Assembly (NCBI GenBank): GCA_034412795.1
Contig: DAOUMD010000185.1
Span: 1 to 64,000, forward strand
Direction of reading: 5' to 3'
DNA length: 64,000 bases
Source of the DNA: JAUVPY01 sp034412795
Lineage (GTDB): Bacteria > Chloroflexota > Anaerolineae > 4572-78 > NAK82
In this document: positions 43,224-50,718 of the stretch, one piece after another
Numbering within the stretch: the stretch's first letter is position 1
Layout: every line of letters starts with the position of its first letter
Notes under the pieces: model-generated
Told to the model about the DNA's origin: nothing
The model's database searches: none
What the model saw: the letters and a program-made list of their open reading frames with translations, nothing else
Position numbers and translations under genes: made by a program

Positions 43224-43436
43224 ATGTCACAAGATGCAGTTTCCCAGATCATCGGTCGCGCAGTGACCGACGCCGAGTTTCGCAAAACCCTGTTCTCAAA
43301 TCCTGAGCAAGCGCTTCAAGGTTATGATCTCACAGAGGACGATAAAGAGGCACTCAAGAACCTAAAGCAGGAAGACTTGGAGGATTTCTCCACCAAGCTG
43401 GATTCGCGCATCACAAAGCGAGCCTGGCGAGGGTAA
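43224..43436 (+). CDS. NHLP/Nif11-like small protein (Os1348-type), 70 aa
   Basis: One helical domain, SQIIGRAVTDAEFRKTLFSNPEQAL, followed by DLTEDDKEAL and a short basic C-terminus RITKRAWRG. This is the leader-like fold of the Nif11/nitrile-hydratase-like leader clan, of which a Chloroflexota branch (Os1348-type) is known. Clan members are precursors of modified peptides, but this branch may be a stand-alone regulatory or housekeeping protein. There are no modification enzymes within 10 kb. It is transcribed alone, facing the TPR/histidine-kinase pair. Confidence 0.7.
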   Translation: MSQDAVSQIIGRAVTDAEFRKTLFSNPEQALQGYDLTEDDKEALKNLKQEDLEDFSTKLDSRITKRAWRG

Positions 43437-43538
43437 CTGCTCAATCTCCCCTGGGTTCCGCCAGCGCCCTGGCCCAGGCGTCGCGCCGCTTCGGATGGGG
43501 AGACCTGGCCGGTGACCGGGGTTTGGACTTCAAGATTG

Positions 43539-44072
43539 CTAGCCCCGCAGAAAACCGCCTGGCAATCTCAAGATGCGCTTCAACAACCCCTTTTTCAAGG
43601 AGCGGTCGGGCATGTTTTCGATGCCCTCTTCATAGGCAGCAATAGCCGGCAGCCACTGCCCTTGTTTCAACCGAAGGCGGCTGAGCGCCTGCCAAGTATA
43701 CATTGCTGAGTCGCTATCGCCGATCTGCTCAAACATATTAGCCGACTGCTTATAGGCGTCGACTGCTTCTTCATAGCGTTCCTGGCCCTCCAGGATGCTG
43801 CCCATATTGCCCATGACCTGAGCCTTGCCTTTGACGTTCCCCAGTTCGGCGAATATGACGTAGGCTTTCTCCAGGGTGGCCTCGGCCTGTTCCCACTCGG
43901 CCAACTCGCGGTAGGTGACTCCCAGGTCGTTGAGAATCTCAGCCGCCCTCTGGCGATCTTCGTTGGCTTCGGCCGCATCGTAAGCGTCGGCGAAAGCTTG
44001 AGCCGCATCGGCAAAGCGACTTGCTCGGAAATGAGTAATACCTAAAGCGTGCAATTTTACCGGATCAGTCAT
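43539..44072 (-). CDS. TPR protein, 177 aa
   Basis: Four TPR units (ALGITHFRASRFADAAQAF, ILNDLGVTYRELAEWEQAEA, VMGNMGSILEGQERYEEAVD, ALSRLRLKQGQWLPAIAAYE) and a basic C-terminal helix (RSLKKGLLKRILRLPGG). The ATG overlaps the end of the histidine kinase gene by 8 bp, so the two are translated together. It probably serves as a scaffold for the kinase (inference). Confidence 0.88.
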   Translation of the reverse strand: MTDPVKLHALGITHFRASRFADAAQAFADAYDAAEANEDRQRAAEILNDLGVTYRELAEWEQAEATLEKAYVIFAELGNVKGKAQVMGNMGSILEGQERYEEAVDAYKQSANMFEQIGDSDSAMYTWQALSRLRLKQGQWLPAIAAYEEGIENMPDRSLKKGLLKRILRLPGGFLRG

Positions 44073-45795
44073 CGAATTCAACCGTTGGGATGGGGCGTGT
44101 TTCGTAGTCGGCAAGCGGCGGTAACGGGACACCCAAAGTGATCGTCGTACCTTGGCCAGGCGGCTCGGAGCTGGATTGAATATTTAGATGACCGTCAACC
44201 AACCGGGCTCGCTCGCGCATATTCAATAAGCCAAAACTCCCCCGTCGCTCGTAATTTTTGGCAACAGCCGCCACATCGAAGCCGCGACCATCGTCGCGAA
44301 TCTGTACGTTGAGGATATCAGGCGTAGTCTCCATTGTGATCCAAACGTTGCGGGCCGACGCGTGGCGTTTGGCGTTGTTGACCGCCTCCTGCACAATAGA
44401 GAAGATGGTGCCAGCTATCCTGGGGTCAAATTGGCGAGGCAGCACCGCGGGTCTCAGGTGTACAGCGAAGTCCTCTGTTTCATTAAGCTGCTCTACGTAA
44501 GACACCAAGGTGGGTACCAGACCCTGTGTCTCAAGAATGATGGGCCGCAGCTCAAAGAGAACCACCCGCGCCTCTCGGGCAGCTTGATGAACCAGCTTAC
44601 GCAGCGCGTCCAACTCACTGAAAGCCGCCTCCGGTTTTACCTCCAGCAGTCGCCGCAAGTGGTCGATGCTCATGCTAATCGCCGAGAGCATCTGCACCGT
44701 ACCGTCGTGCAAGTTGCGTGCCAGTTCGCGACGCACGTTCTCTTGTGCCTGGATAATGCTGTCACGTTCTTCCCGCAAACTGGCGTAAAGCCGCGCATTT
44801 TCGATAGCAATGGCTGCCTGTGCCCCGATGGAGGTCAACAACCGCAGGTCTTCCGTATCAAAACCAGCACCCGAATACTTGTTGAGCACTTCCAACACGC
44901 CAATGATGCGCCCCTTGATCTTGAGAGGCACAGCCGCGATAGACTGGGTGAGAAAGCCTGTCCTCACGTCAACCCTCGGGTTGAATCGAGTGTCGGTGCG
45001 AGCGTCGTTGGAGATGGCCGGTTTACCGGTCCGAGCCACCCACCCAGCAATACCTTCATCGATGGGAAGACGCTGGCGGCGCAACAGATCACTTCCTCCC
45101 CCGTGGCTCACTTCGAATACCAAGTCCCCTTCAGTCTCATCAATGAGCATCAAAGACGATGCAGCAGCATCCATCACATCCGCGGCGAGTTGCATGGTGT
45201 TACTGAGGAACTCGTGGAGATCGAAGTTAGTCACCAGCGCCTGGCCTACCTGGTAAAAGAAGCCAAGCCGGTTCAAGCGTTGCTGAGCCATCGAGAGGTC
45301 GGCGGACAGAGAAACGAGCTGACCTACCCCACGTCCAAATGTCCCCAGCCTACGCCGCACGGTTAGGCCAAATGGCTGGCCGGACGACAATACCAGGCAT
45401 AAAGACCCCACCACACGGGTATCGCGCAATAGAGGGGCGTTGACCAGGATAACGTTATCCCCCGTCAGGCGGCTGACAGAGATAGGGATATCGTCATTGG
45501 ACGGAATACGCCACACGCGTTCCAGCAGTTGGCGCTCGATCGCACCCTCCCAGCGCTCGACAACAGCCATCACCTCCGGTGGAAAGGTGCCCATCCGCAA
45601 ACGTTGTGGTGTTCGTGCCTGGACCAAAATCGATCCGGCCTCGGCATGAAACGCCTGTGTCAGAAGCACCAAGGCCTTCCGCAGTAACGTATTCTCGTCA
45701 CGTATCGCGGCCAATTCGAAGAATGTGTCCAGAACAGTGGCATCATCGAACGTGGCGATGGGTGGAACGTGCAGATGAGATTGTATATCAGCCAT
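44065..45795 (-). CDS. GAF-containing NarL-type sensor histidine kinase, 576 aa
   Basis: No membrane segments. A first divergent GAF-like domain (about 30-165), a clear GAF domain (about 195-340; MQLAADVMDAAASSLMLID, GIAGWVARTGKPAISND), a linker coiled coil, HisKA_3 dimerisation with phospho-acceptor His in RNLHDGTVQML (about 365), and HATPase_c: VQEAVNNAKRHASA (N box), IRDDGRGFD (G1), GLLNMRERA (G2). This class usually phosphorylates NarL-type regulators, none of which lies nearby; the single-domain regulator at 36449 is another option. The DNA ends in an overlap with the TPR gene. Confidence 0.92.
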   Translation of the reverse strand: MADIQSHLHVPPIATFDDATVLDTFFELAAIRDENTLLRKALVLLTQAFHAEAGSILVQARTPQRLRMGTFPPEVMAVVERWEGAIERQLLERVWRIPSNDDIPISVSRLTGDNVILVNAPLLRDTRVVGSLCLVLSSGQPFGLTVRRRLGTFGRGVGQLVSLSADLSMAQQRLNRLGFFYQVGQALVTNFDLHEFLSNTMQLAADVMDAAASSLMLIDETEGDLVFEVSHGGGSDLLRRQRLPIDEGIAGWVARTGKPAISNDARTDTRFNPRVDVRTGFLTQSIAAVPLKIKGRIIGVLEVLNKYSGAGFDTEDLRLLTSIGAQAAIAIENARLYASLREERDSIIQAQENVRRELARNLHDGTVQMLSAISMSIDHLRRLLEVKPEAAFSELDALRKLVHQAAREARVVLFELRPIILETQGLVPTLVSYVEQLNETEDFAVHLRPAVLPRQFDPRIAGTIFSIVQEAVNNAKRHASARNVWITMETTPDILNVQIRDDGRGFDVAAVAKNYERRGSFGLLNMRERARLVDGHLNIQSSSEPPGQGTTITLGVPLPPLADYETRPIPTVEFDD

Positions 45796-45861
45796 GAGCT
45801 ATACAGAGTTCTCAGAAAAAAGGTATTAAGACTAAGGATTTAACAACTTACCCATTAGGCC

Positions 45862-45943
45862 GTGTTGACATTTGAGTCTTTGCGCCTGAGAACACCGCAA
45901 CAGATAACCAAATGCATCTCTGGGAATGCACAAATGTCAACAC
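45862..45943. repeat. Inverted repeat, 13-bp arms
   Basis: GTGTTGACATTTG (45862-45874) and CAAATGTCAACAC (45931-45943), 56 bp apart, in the gap between the kinase start and the end of the XRE gene. The arms extend with GGCC on both outer sides. It could be a small mobile element or binding site. Confidence 0.75.
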
Positions 45944-46009
45944 TACCTGGCCGACTGAATCAGGCTAGTATTTCGCTTGCATTTGAGAAAATTATTTAAT
46001 TCCCAATCC

Positions 46010-46684
46010 TTAATACGTTATCTCAAGCAACCCCTCGGCAACATTGCGGATCGCATCGGCCGAGAGCGTACTGAGTTGAATTGCTACTCGCACGTAGAGC
46101 AAGTTACCAGGCTCAAGTATAAAGGTTCGCACATCCTCTGGAAGCTGCGACAGGCGTTCCAGTTCGTCCATTCCGGCTATCTGATTACCGCTTGGTCTGA
46201 TCCCCTGATCAAGGAAATAAGCTAGAGGTACATCCAAGTAATTGGCCAGGTTCTCCAAATCCGACAAAGGAATGTCGGTGCGTCCGAATTCATAGTTGGC
46301 GATGCGGCTGCTGGGGCATTCGAGGATCTTGGCCAAATCCTTTTGCGAATAACCGGCCTCCATCCGCGCCTGTCTTAACAGCACGCCGATGATGCGGCGA
46401 CGCAACTCAACTGCCTTTTCGGTTGGGAGATCCCGATCCTCATCATCGGGAATGGGATCATCCGACCAGAAATAGGTGATGGGTACTCGATACGTGTAGG
46501 CCAATACCTCTAGCTGGGGAAGCGAGATATCGCGTCGGCCATACTCATAATCAGACATAGCACTCGACGGGAAGCCAGTCACCTCGGCGGCGTCCTTAAT
46601 GGTCATGCCGGCACGGATCCGGGCATTCCTCAGCAATACGCCGAGAATCTTCTTACGTATGGTAGCCGCCTCGAGTTCTTGCAT
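46010..46684 (-). CDS. Double-XRE transcriptional regulator, 224 aa
   Basis: Two Cro/CI-type helix-turn-helix domains in one chain: first about 10-65 (RIRAGMTIKDAAEVTGFPSS, MSDYEYGRRDISLPQLE), second about 85-140 (RMEAGYSQKDLAKILECPSS, IANYEFGRTDIPLSDLE), then a helical tail. The halves are alike, so the gene arose by internal duplication. It should bind a long or two-part operator as a monomer or dimer. The start MQELEAA has AGGAG nine bases upstream. It may regulate itself or the neighbouring kinase. Confidence 0.9.
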   Translation of the reverse strand: MQELEAATIRKKILGVLLRNARIRAGMTIKDAAEVTGFPSSAMSDYEYGRRDISLPQLEVLAYTYRVPITYFWSDDPIPDDEDRDLPTEKAVELRRRIIGVLLRQARMEAGYSQKDLAKILECPSSRIANYEFGRTDIPLSDLENLANYLDVPLAYFLDQGIRPSGNQIAGMDELERLSQLPEDVRTFILEPGNLLYVRVAIQLSTLSADAIRNVAEGLLEITY

Positions 46685-46852
46685 CGGCCTGCTCCTATCG
46701 TCTCGTTGCCTATTCACCAAGATGAAACGGCGAGATCACCTAGGGTATACGAAATGGTTCTAATACTCTCCATATTATAACATAATATTTTCGGATTGAT
46801 TGGCATTATAGTCCACATGTACCATAACGGCAAGTGGTTATTCAGCATAAAC

Positions 46853-46944
46853 GTATCTTCTCAAAATGTAGGGGCGATCCCTTGTGGTCGCCCTGTCGGG
46901 CAGGCACAAGGCACTGCCCCCACCCCGAATTATTGAGAAGATAC
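46853..46944. mobile_element. MITE-like element, 92 bp, 12-bp terminal inverted repeats, 8-bp target duplication
   Basis: Ends GTATCTTCTCAA (46853-46864) and its exact complement TTGAGAAGATAC (46933-46944). Both sides are flanked by the direct repeat GCATAAAC (46845-46852 and 46945-46952). No coding capacity; inside is GTAGGGGCGATCCCTTGTG and a small stem. An 8-bp duplication fits several transposase families, which must act in trans. Confidence 0.85.
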
Positions 46945-46959
46945 GCATAAACCTACTGG

Positions 46960-47670
46960 TTACTGTATTAGTTTCCAGTCCAGACGCAGCACCTGGCTGT
47001 GGCCCAGGTCATCACCCTGGCAAACGGAGGTGGAAGCCCAGTGGAAACGTTCTGATGCTTCACGCCCATCTTCCATAATCATGACCGCCCACTGAGCAGA
47101 CAATAAATCGGGAAGCGGAAAACGAAAAATCTCATAGCGCCCCTCGGCGTCGGTGTGCGTAACAAACTCGAGACCGCTGGTCTCATGAATACCCAGCGCA
47201 CGTACTTCCACGTCAGGAATGCCGAAGTTATTTGCGTCCTGAACGGTGCCATAGATATAGGTGAAACTGCAATTGAATTCGCGCTGGGTACCGGCCAGGA
47301 CGTAATTAATAATGGGTTCTGGTGTGGGCGTGTCGGTGGGAACAACGGTTGGTATGGGCAAGGGTGTATTGGTAGATGATGGCAGCACCTCAGTTGGTGT
47401 CGCTGTAGGGACAGGGGTATCGGACGGGACAGGGGTGAATGTGGCTATTGGCGTCTCCATGACAGGGGTAGGGGTAGGGGTAGGGGTGTGAACAGGCGTA
47501 GGTATCGGTGTGGGGGATAGCAGTGGCACCGATGGGGGCATATTGGTAAACGTTGGCAAGGGCGTTCTTGTCGGGGGCACGGCTGGGCGAGCCGCACGTT
47601 GAAGACCACCGCAAGCCAGTGTGGCACAGAACAGCAAAGCAAGTGGAACGTAGATTCTTAGAGATTTCAA
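46960..47670 (-). CDS. Lipoprotein with Thr-Pro stalk and carboxypeptidase-regulatory-like domain, 236 aa
   Basis: Lipobox LLFCATLACGG (Cys about 20) marks it for lipid attachment. A Thr/Pro-rich stalk (about 30-118) leads to a beta-sandwich (about 120-236) with YGTVQDANNFGIPDVEVRAL and TDAEGRYEIFRFPL, the pattern of carboxypeptidase-regulatory or CNA-B-like domains. Its role is unknown, probably surface binding. It is divergent from the rhodanese gene at 47963. Confidence 0.8.
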   Translation of the reverse strand: MKSLRIYVPLALLFCATLACGGLQRAARPAVPPTRTPLPTFTNMPPSVPLLSPTPIPTPVHTPTPTPTPVMETPIATFTPVPSDTPVPTATPTEVLPSSTNTPLPIPTVVPTDTPTPEPIINYVLAGTQREFNCSFTYIYGTVQDANNFGIPDVEVRALGIHETSGLEFVTHTDAEGRYEIFRFPLPDLLSAQWAVMIMEDGREASERFHWASTSVCQGDDLGHSQVLRLDWKLIQ

Positions 47671-47808
47671 TGAGTGAAGCCTCGTACTGTCACCAGATCA
47701 GGATATTCACCATACAGCAAGACGGGTAGTTTAGCACGATTCAGGTGGAGAACCAAATACTTCATGGGAAGAAGGGCGTGTTTCTATTTTGGAGGAAAAC
47801 GAGGAGCC

Positions 47809-47847
47809 AGCATCCCCAGATGCGGCTCCGTTCGGCATCTGGGGATG
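47809..47847. repeat. Perfect inverted repeat, 14-bp arms, in a divergent gap
   Basis: GCATCCCCAGATGC (47809-47822) and GCATCTGGGGATGC (47834-47847) with an 11-bp loop; GAGGAG and CTCCTC lie further out. The gap is divergent, so it is not an ordinary terminator; a REP element or regulatory site is more likely. Confidence 0.8.
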
Positions 47848-47904
47848 CCTCACTCCTCGGATCAGAGTAATTCGTCCCCAAACTCAAATGCGCGCCCGTC
47901 TTGA

Positions 47905-47933
47905 TTGCGTCTGTACACTGCCTGTGCTACAAT
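47905..47933 (+). promoter_or_regulatory. Promoter of the rhodanese-kinase operon
   Basis: TTGCGT (47905-47910), 17-bp spacer, TACAAT (47928-47933), 29 bp before the ATG. Confidence 0.55.
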
Positions 47934-47962
47934 TTAGGATAATTCATATATAGGAAGGTGAA

Positions 47963-48436
47963 ATGGCCAAGAGACGAAAGCGCCCGCAGACTAGCAACAG
48001 GCTGCCTATCCCGGTGTGGATGGTGGGGCTGGCGGGGTTGATCCTGGTGGCAGCAGGACTGATTGTTTTGATGGAGCGTCAAGACTCTAATCCAGATTCC
48101 AGTGGGCTTCCTTATCCAAACATAGCGCGCGTTTCCCCGGCCGAAGCTCACAATCAACAACAGGCCGGCACGGGTATCATCATTGATGTGCGTGAAGCAC
48201 CGTTTTATCAAGAATCCCACGCGGCTGGGGCACTCTCTATTCCAGAGGATGAGTTACTAGCACACGTGGAGAACTTACCTGCCGATAAAACGCTTATCTT
48301 CTACTGAACCTGACCGGCCGAAGAGAGTAGTGCCCGGGTGGCACAGACGTTGGTAAATGGTGGAGTTACGAATGTACAAGTCATACAAGGAGGTCTCGAC
48401 GCCTGGCGGGGACAGGGCTTTCCGATGGAGCCATAA
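47963..48436 (+). CDS. Membrane-anchored rhodanese, candidate selenoprotein with two in-frame TGA codons (157 aa)
   Basis: One membrane segment (about 17-35), then a rhodanese domain: RVSPAEAHNQQQAGTGIIID, VREAPFYQESHAAGALSIP, DKTLIFY. At the active-site loop, where relatives read YCTCP, the codons are TAC TGA ACC TGA CCG: both cysteine positions are TGA (48305-48307, 48311-48313). The same frame goes on with PAEESSARVAQTLVNGG and GGLDAWRGQGFPMEP, the normal second half of the domain, and stops at a TAA directly before the next ATG. A stem-loop at 48330-48344 fits a bacterial SECIS. If read as selenocysteine this is a U-x-U enzyme; otherwise a gene with two nonsense changes. Rhodaneses move sulfur from thiosulfate or persulfides. 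GAAGGTG stands before the start. Confidence 0.8.
48330..48344 (+). promoter_or_regulatory. Possible bacterial SECIS hairpin
   Basis: GTGCC-CGGGT-GGCAC: a 5-bp stem and five-base loop. The loop begins 21 nt after the second TGA and 27 nt after the first and has G in its second position, within the spacing and loop rules reported for bacterial SECIS elements. The short stem makes it suggestive only. Confidence 0.45.
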
Positions 48437-49117
48437 ATGACAGAACGTATCCTGGTGGTTGAAGACGAAGCACGAATCGCCAGCCTGATCAGCCGTACGC
48501 TGCGCCTGGAAGGGTATCAGGTAGAGGTAGCACCCAATGGCGAGACCGCGCTGGACAAGGCGCTTAGCAATCCACCTGACCTACTCGTGCTCGACGTGAT
48601 GCTGCCCGACATAGACGGCCTGGAGGTGTGCCGACAGTTGCGGATGGCCGGCTGCGATGAACCGGTGTTGATGCTGACCGCCAAAGACGCCATCCGAGAC
48701 CGGGTGGCGGGGCTTGACGCTGGCGCCGATGATTACCTGGTCAAACCTTTCGCCTTCGATGAGTTGCTGGCACGTATCCGCGCCCTGCTGCGCCGTGCGG
48801 CTCCACCCGAGGCGGACGCACCGTTGCAGTTCGCCGATCTGGTGCTCGATTCAACCACCCGTCAGGCGCGGCGTGGTGACCGCGATATCGAGTTGACGGC
48901 CAAGGAATACGATGTGCTTGAGCTTTTTATGCATCACCCGCGCCAGGTGCTGACGCGCGACATCATCTACGACCGCATCTGGGGTTATGACTTTGGCGGT
49001 GAGTCTAACATAATCGAAGTTTACGTTCGCTACTTACGTGCGAAATTGGAGGCGGGAGGCGAGCCTCGCCTGATTTACACCTTACGCGGCGTGGGCTACG
49101 TATTACGAGAAGAGTAG
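48437..49117 (+). CDS. OmpR/PhoB-type response regulator, 226 aa
   Basis: Receiver domain with VVEDEARIA, phospho-acceptor Asp in LLVLDVMLPDIDG (about 51), Lys in DYLVKPFAFDELLARI; then a winged helix (about 130-224; LTAKEYDVLELFMHHPRQVL, SNIIEVYVRYLRAKLEAGG, YTLRGVGYVL). Its ATG touches the TAA of the rhodanese gene and the histidine kinase follows 10 bp later, so all three form an operon. The rhodanese suggests a redox or sulfur-linked stimulus (inference). Confidence 0.95.
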   Translation: MTERILVVEDEARIASLISRTLRLEGYQVEVAPNGETALDKALSNPPDLLVLDVMLPDIDGLEVCRQLRMAGCDEPVLMLTAKDAIRDRVAGLDAGADDYLVKPFAFDELLARIRALLRRAAPPEADAPLQFADLVLDSTTRQARRGDRDIELTAKEYDVLELFMHHPRQVLTRDIIYDRIWGYDFGGESNIIEVYVRYLRAKLEAGGEPRLIYTLRGVGYVLREE

Positions 49118-49127
49118 CCTGAGCAAT

Positions 49128-50552
49128 ATGTCCATTCGTGTTCGACTGACTCTTGGATACCTCGCTGTACTGACGGCCATCCTAATTGTCTTCAGCGCCG
49201 TCGTATACACCTTCCTCAGCATCAGCATGTTGAATGAAGTGGATCACATTCTGTGGGACCGGGCGGCACAGGTAGGTGCGGTTATCGCAACTCAAAACGA
49301 CCCGCGCACTGTGATACGCACCGGGCTGGTCGATTTGCCGCCGCTGGACGTTTTCTCAACGCCGGCGGTCTACATCCAGGTTATCCGGGGCGACGGAAGC
49401 GTGGCGCGCCAATCGCAGAATCTCGGCGAACAACGACTGCCTCTGGACGCTGACCTGCTGGCAATCAATCTGAGGAACCAACCAGCGTTTAAGACTCTCG
49501 TCTTTGAAAACGGTGTACGCCTGCGCATGGTGAGTGTTCCCATTTCGTGGAGAGAAGAGGTAGTGGGGGCGGTGCAGGTGGGGCAGCCACTGATTGAAGT
49601 CGATGCCACACTGCACCGTGTCCTCATCCTGCTGATGGGAGGCATCATTGTCACCATAGTGGTGGCCGGAGGGGTGGGTTTATTGATGTCGTGGCTGGCT
49701 TTGCGGCCCATCGACCGCATCACGCAGACAACAGGGCAAATCGTCCGCGCGCAAGACCTGGGCCGACGCCTGCCCGTCCCGGCCACCGACGACGAAGTCG
49801 GGCGGCTGGTTAGCACCTTCAACGCCATGTTAGAACGCCTGGACCGACTCTTTCAAGCACAGCAGCGTCTGGGCGCCGACGTGTCACACGAATTGCGCAC
49901 GCCGCTGACGACTATCCGGGGTAATGTAGACCTGCTGCGACGTGGCGCTGCCGACGACCCCACAGAGCGAGCGGCTGCCCTGGACGCCATCGAGGGGGAA
50001 GTGAGCCGCATGAACCGGCTGGTGGCCGATCTGCTTTTATTGGCCCAAGCCGAAGCTGGCATGCAGCTAGAGAAGCAGCCGGTCGAACTGGACACCTTGA
50101 TTTTAGAAGTCTACAGACAGGCCCAACTTATGTCAGCCACGCAGTTCCCCCTCGGCGAGAGGGTGACGATTCGCCTGGGACACGAAGACCAGGCCATGAT
50201 CGAAGGCGATCCGGATCGGCTCAAGCAACTGTTACTCAATTTGATAGACAACGCCCTCAAATACACACCGCCGGGCGGAACAGTTACCCTCTCCCTATAT
50301 CGCGACCAAGAGTGGGTGCGGGTAACAGTCGAAGACACCGGCGTGGGCATTTCGCCTGACGTGCTGCCGCACATCTTTGACCGGTTCTACCGGGCCCAAC
50401 GCGAAGGACGTAAGGGTGTCGGATTGGGCCTTTCGATCGCTAGCTGGATTGCCGAGGCTCACGGCGGACGTCTGAGCGTAGAAAGCGAAGTCGGTCAGGG
50501 TACCAAGTTTACTTTGTGGCTGCCGACAGAAGCGGTGGACGATTCAGGATAA
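49128..50552 (+). CDS. HAMP-type sensor histidine kinase, 474 aa
   Basis: Two membrane segments (about 8-30 and 165-188) enclose an outer sensor domain of about 135 residues; HAMP (about 190-240); HisKA with phospho-acceptor His in GADVSHELRTPLTTI (about 250); HATPase_c with N box LLLNLIDNALKYTPPGG, G1 VEDTGVGISPDVLPHIF, G2 GVGLGLSIASWIAEAHGG. It is the cognate kinase of the regulator upstream. The operon is closed by a strong hairpin at 50566-50605. Confidence 0.95.
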   Translation: MSIRVRLTLGYLAVLTAILIVFSAVVYTFLSISMLNEVDHILWDRAAQVGAVIATQNDPRTVIRTGLVDLPPLDVFSTPAVYIQVIRGDGSVARQSQNLGEQRLPLDADLLAINLRNQPAFKTLVFENGVRLRMVSVPISWREEVVGAVQVGQPLIEVDATLHRVLILLMGGIIVTIVVAGGVGLLMSWLALRPIDRITQTTGQIVRAQDLGRRLPVPATDDEVGRLVSTFNAMLERLDRLFQAQQRLGADVSHELRTPLTTIRGNVDLLRRGAADDPTERAAALDAIEGEVSRMNRLVADLLLLAQAEAGMQLEKQPVELDTLILEVYRQAQLMSATQFPLGERVTIRLGHEDQAMIEGDPDRLKQLLLNLIDNALKYTPPGGTVTLSLYRDQEWVRVTVEDTGVGISPDVLPHIFDRFYRAQREGRKGVGLGLSIASWIAEAHGGRLSVESEVGQGTKFTLWLPTEAVDDSG

Positions 50553-50565
50553 GGTTCCCAAAGTC

Positions 50566-50605
50566 TTGCCCGTCCTGGCTCGCGGGCGCGGGCCAGGACG
50601 GGCAA
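50566..50605 (+). terminator. Strong hairpin after the two-component operon
   Basis: TTGCCCGTCCTGGC pairs with GCCAGGACGGGCAA (14 bp) around a GC-rich 12-base loop, with further partial pairing outside. There is no T-run, so it may act with a factor or be a REP element. Confidence 0.6.
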
Positions 50606-50640
50606 AACCTTGGGCGTCTGCTAAAATTCGGAAAATAGTA

Positions 50641-50669
50641 TTGAAAATCACGTCACGTTATGGTACACT
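50641..50669 (+). promoter_or_regulatory. Promoter of the MBL-fold gene
   Basis: TTGAAA (50641-50646), 17-bp spacer, TACACT (50664-50669), 49 bp before the ATG. Confidence 0.6.
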
Positions 50670-50718
50670 ATGGGACGGGAACCATTCCTAACAACATCTT
50701 GATCACGGTGATATCTAA

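Noticed and set aside
44362..45366. 334-codon open frame on the plus strand
   Set aside because: Opposite the histidine kinase, whose H, N and G boxes fix the coding strand.
50566..50605. Riboswitch after the two-component operon
   Set aside because: A single long stem without the conserved loops of any riboswitch class; terminator or REP element fits better.
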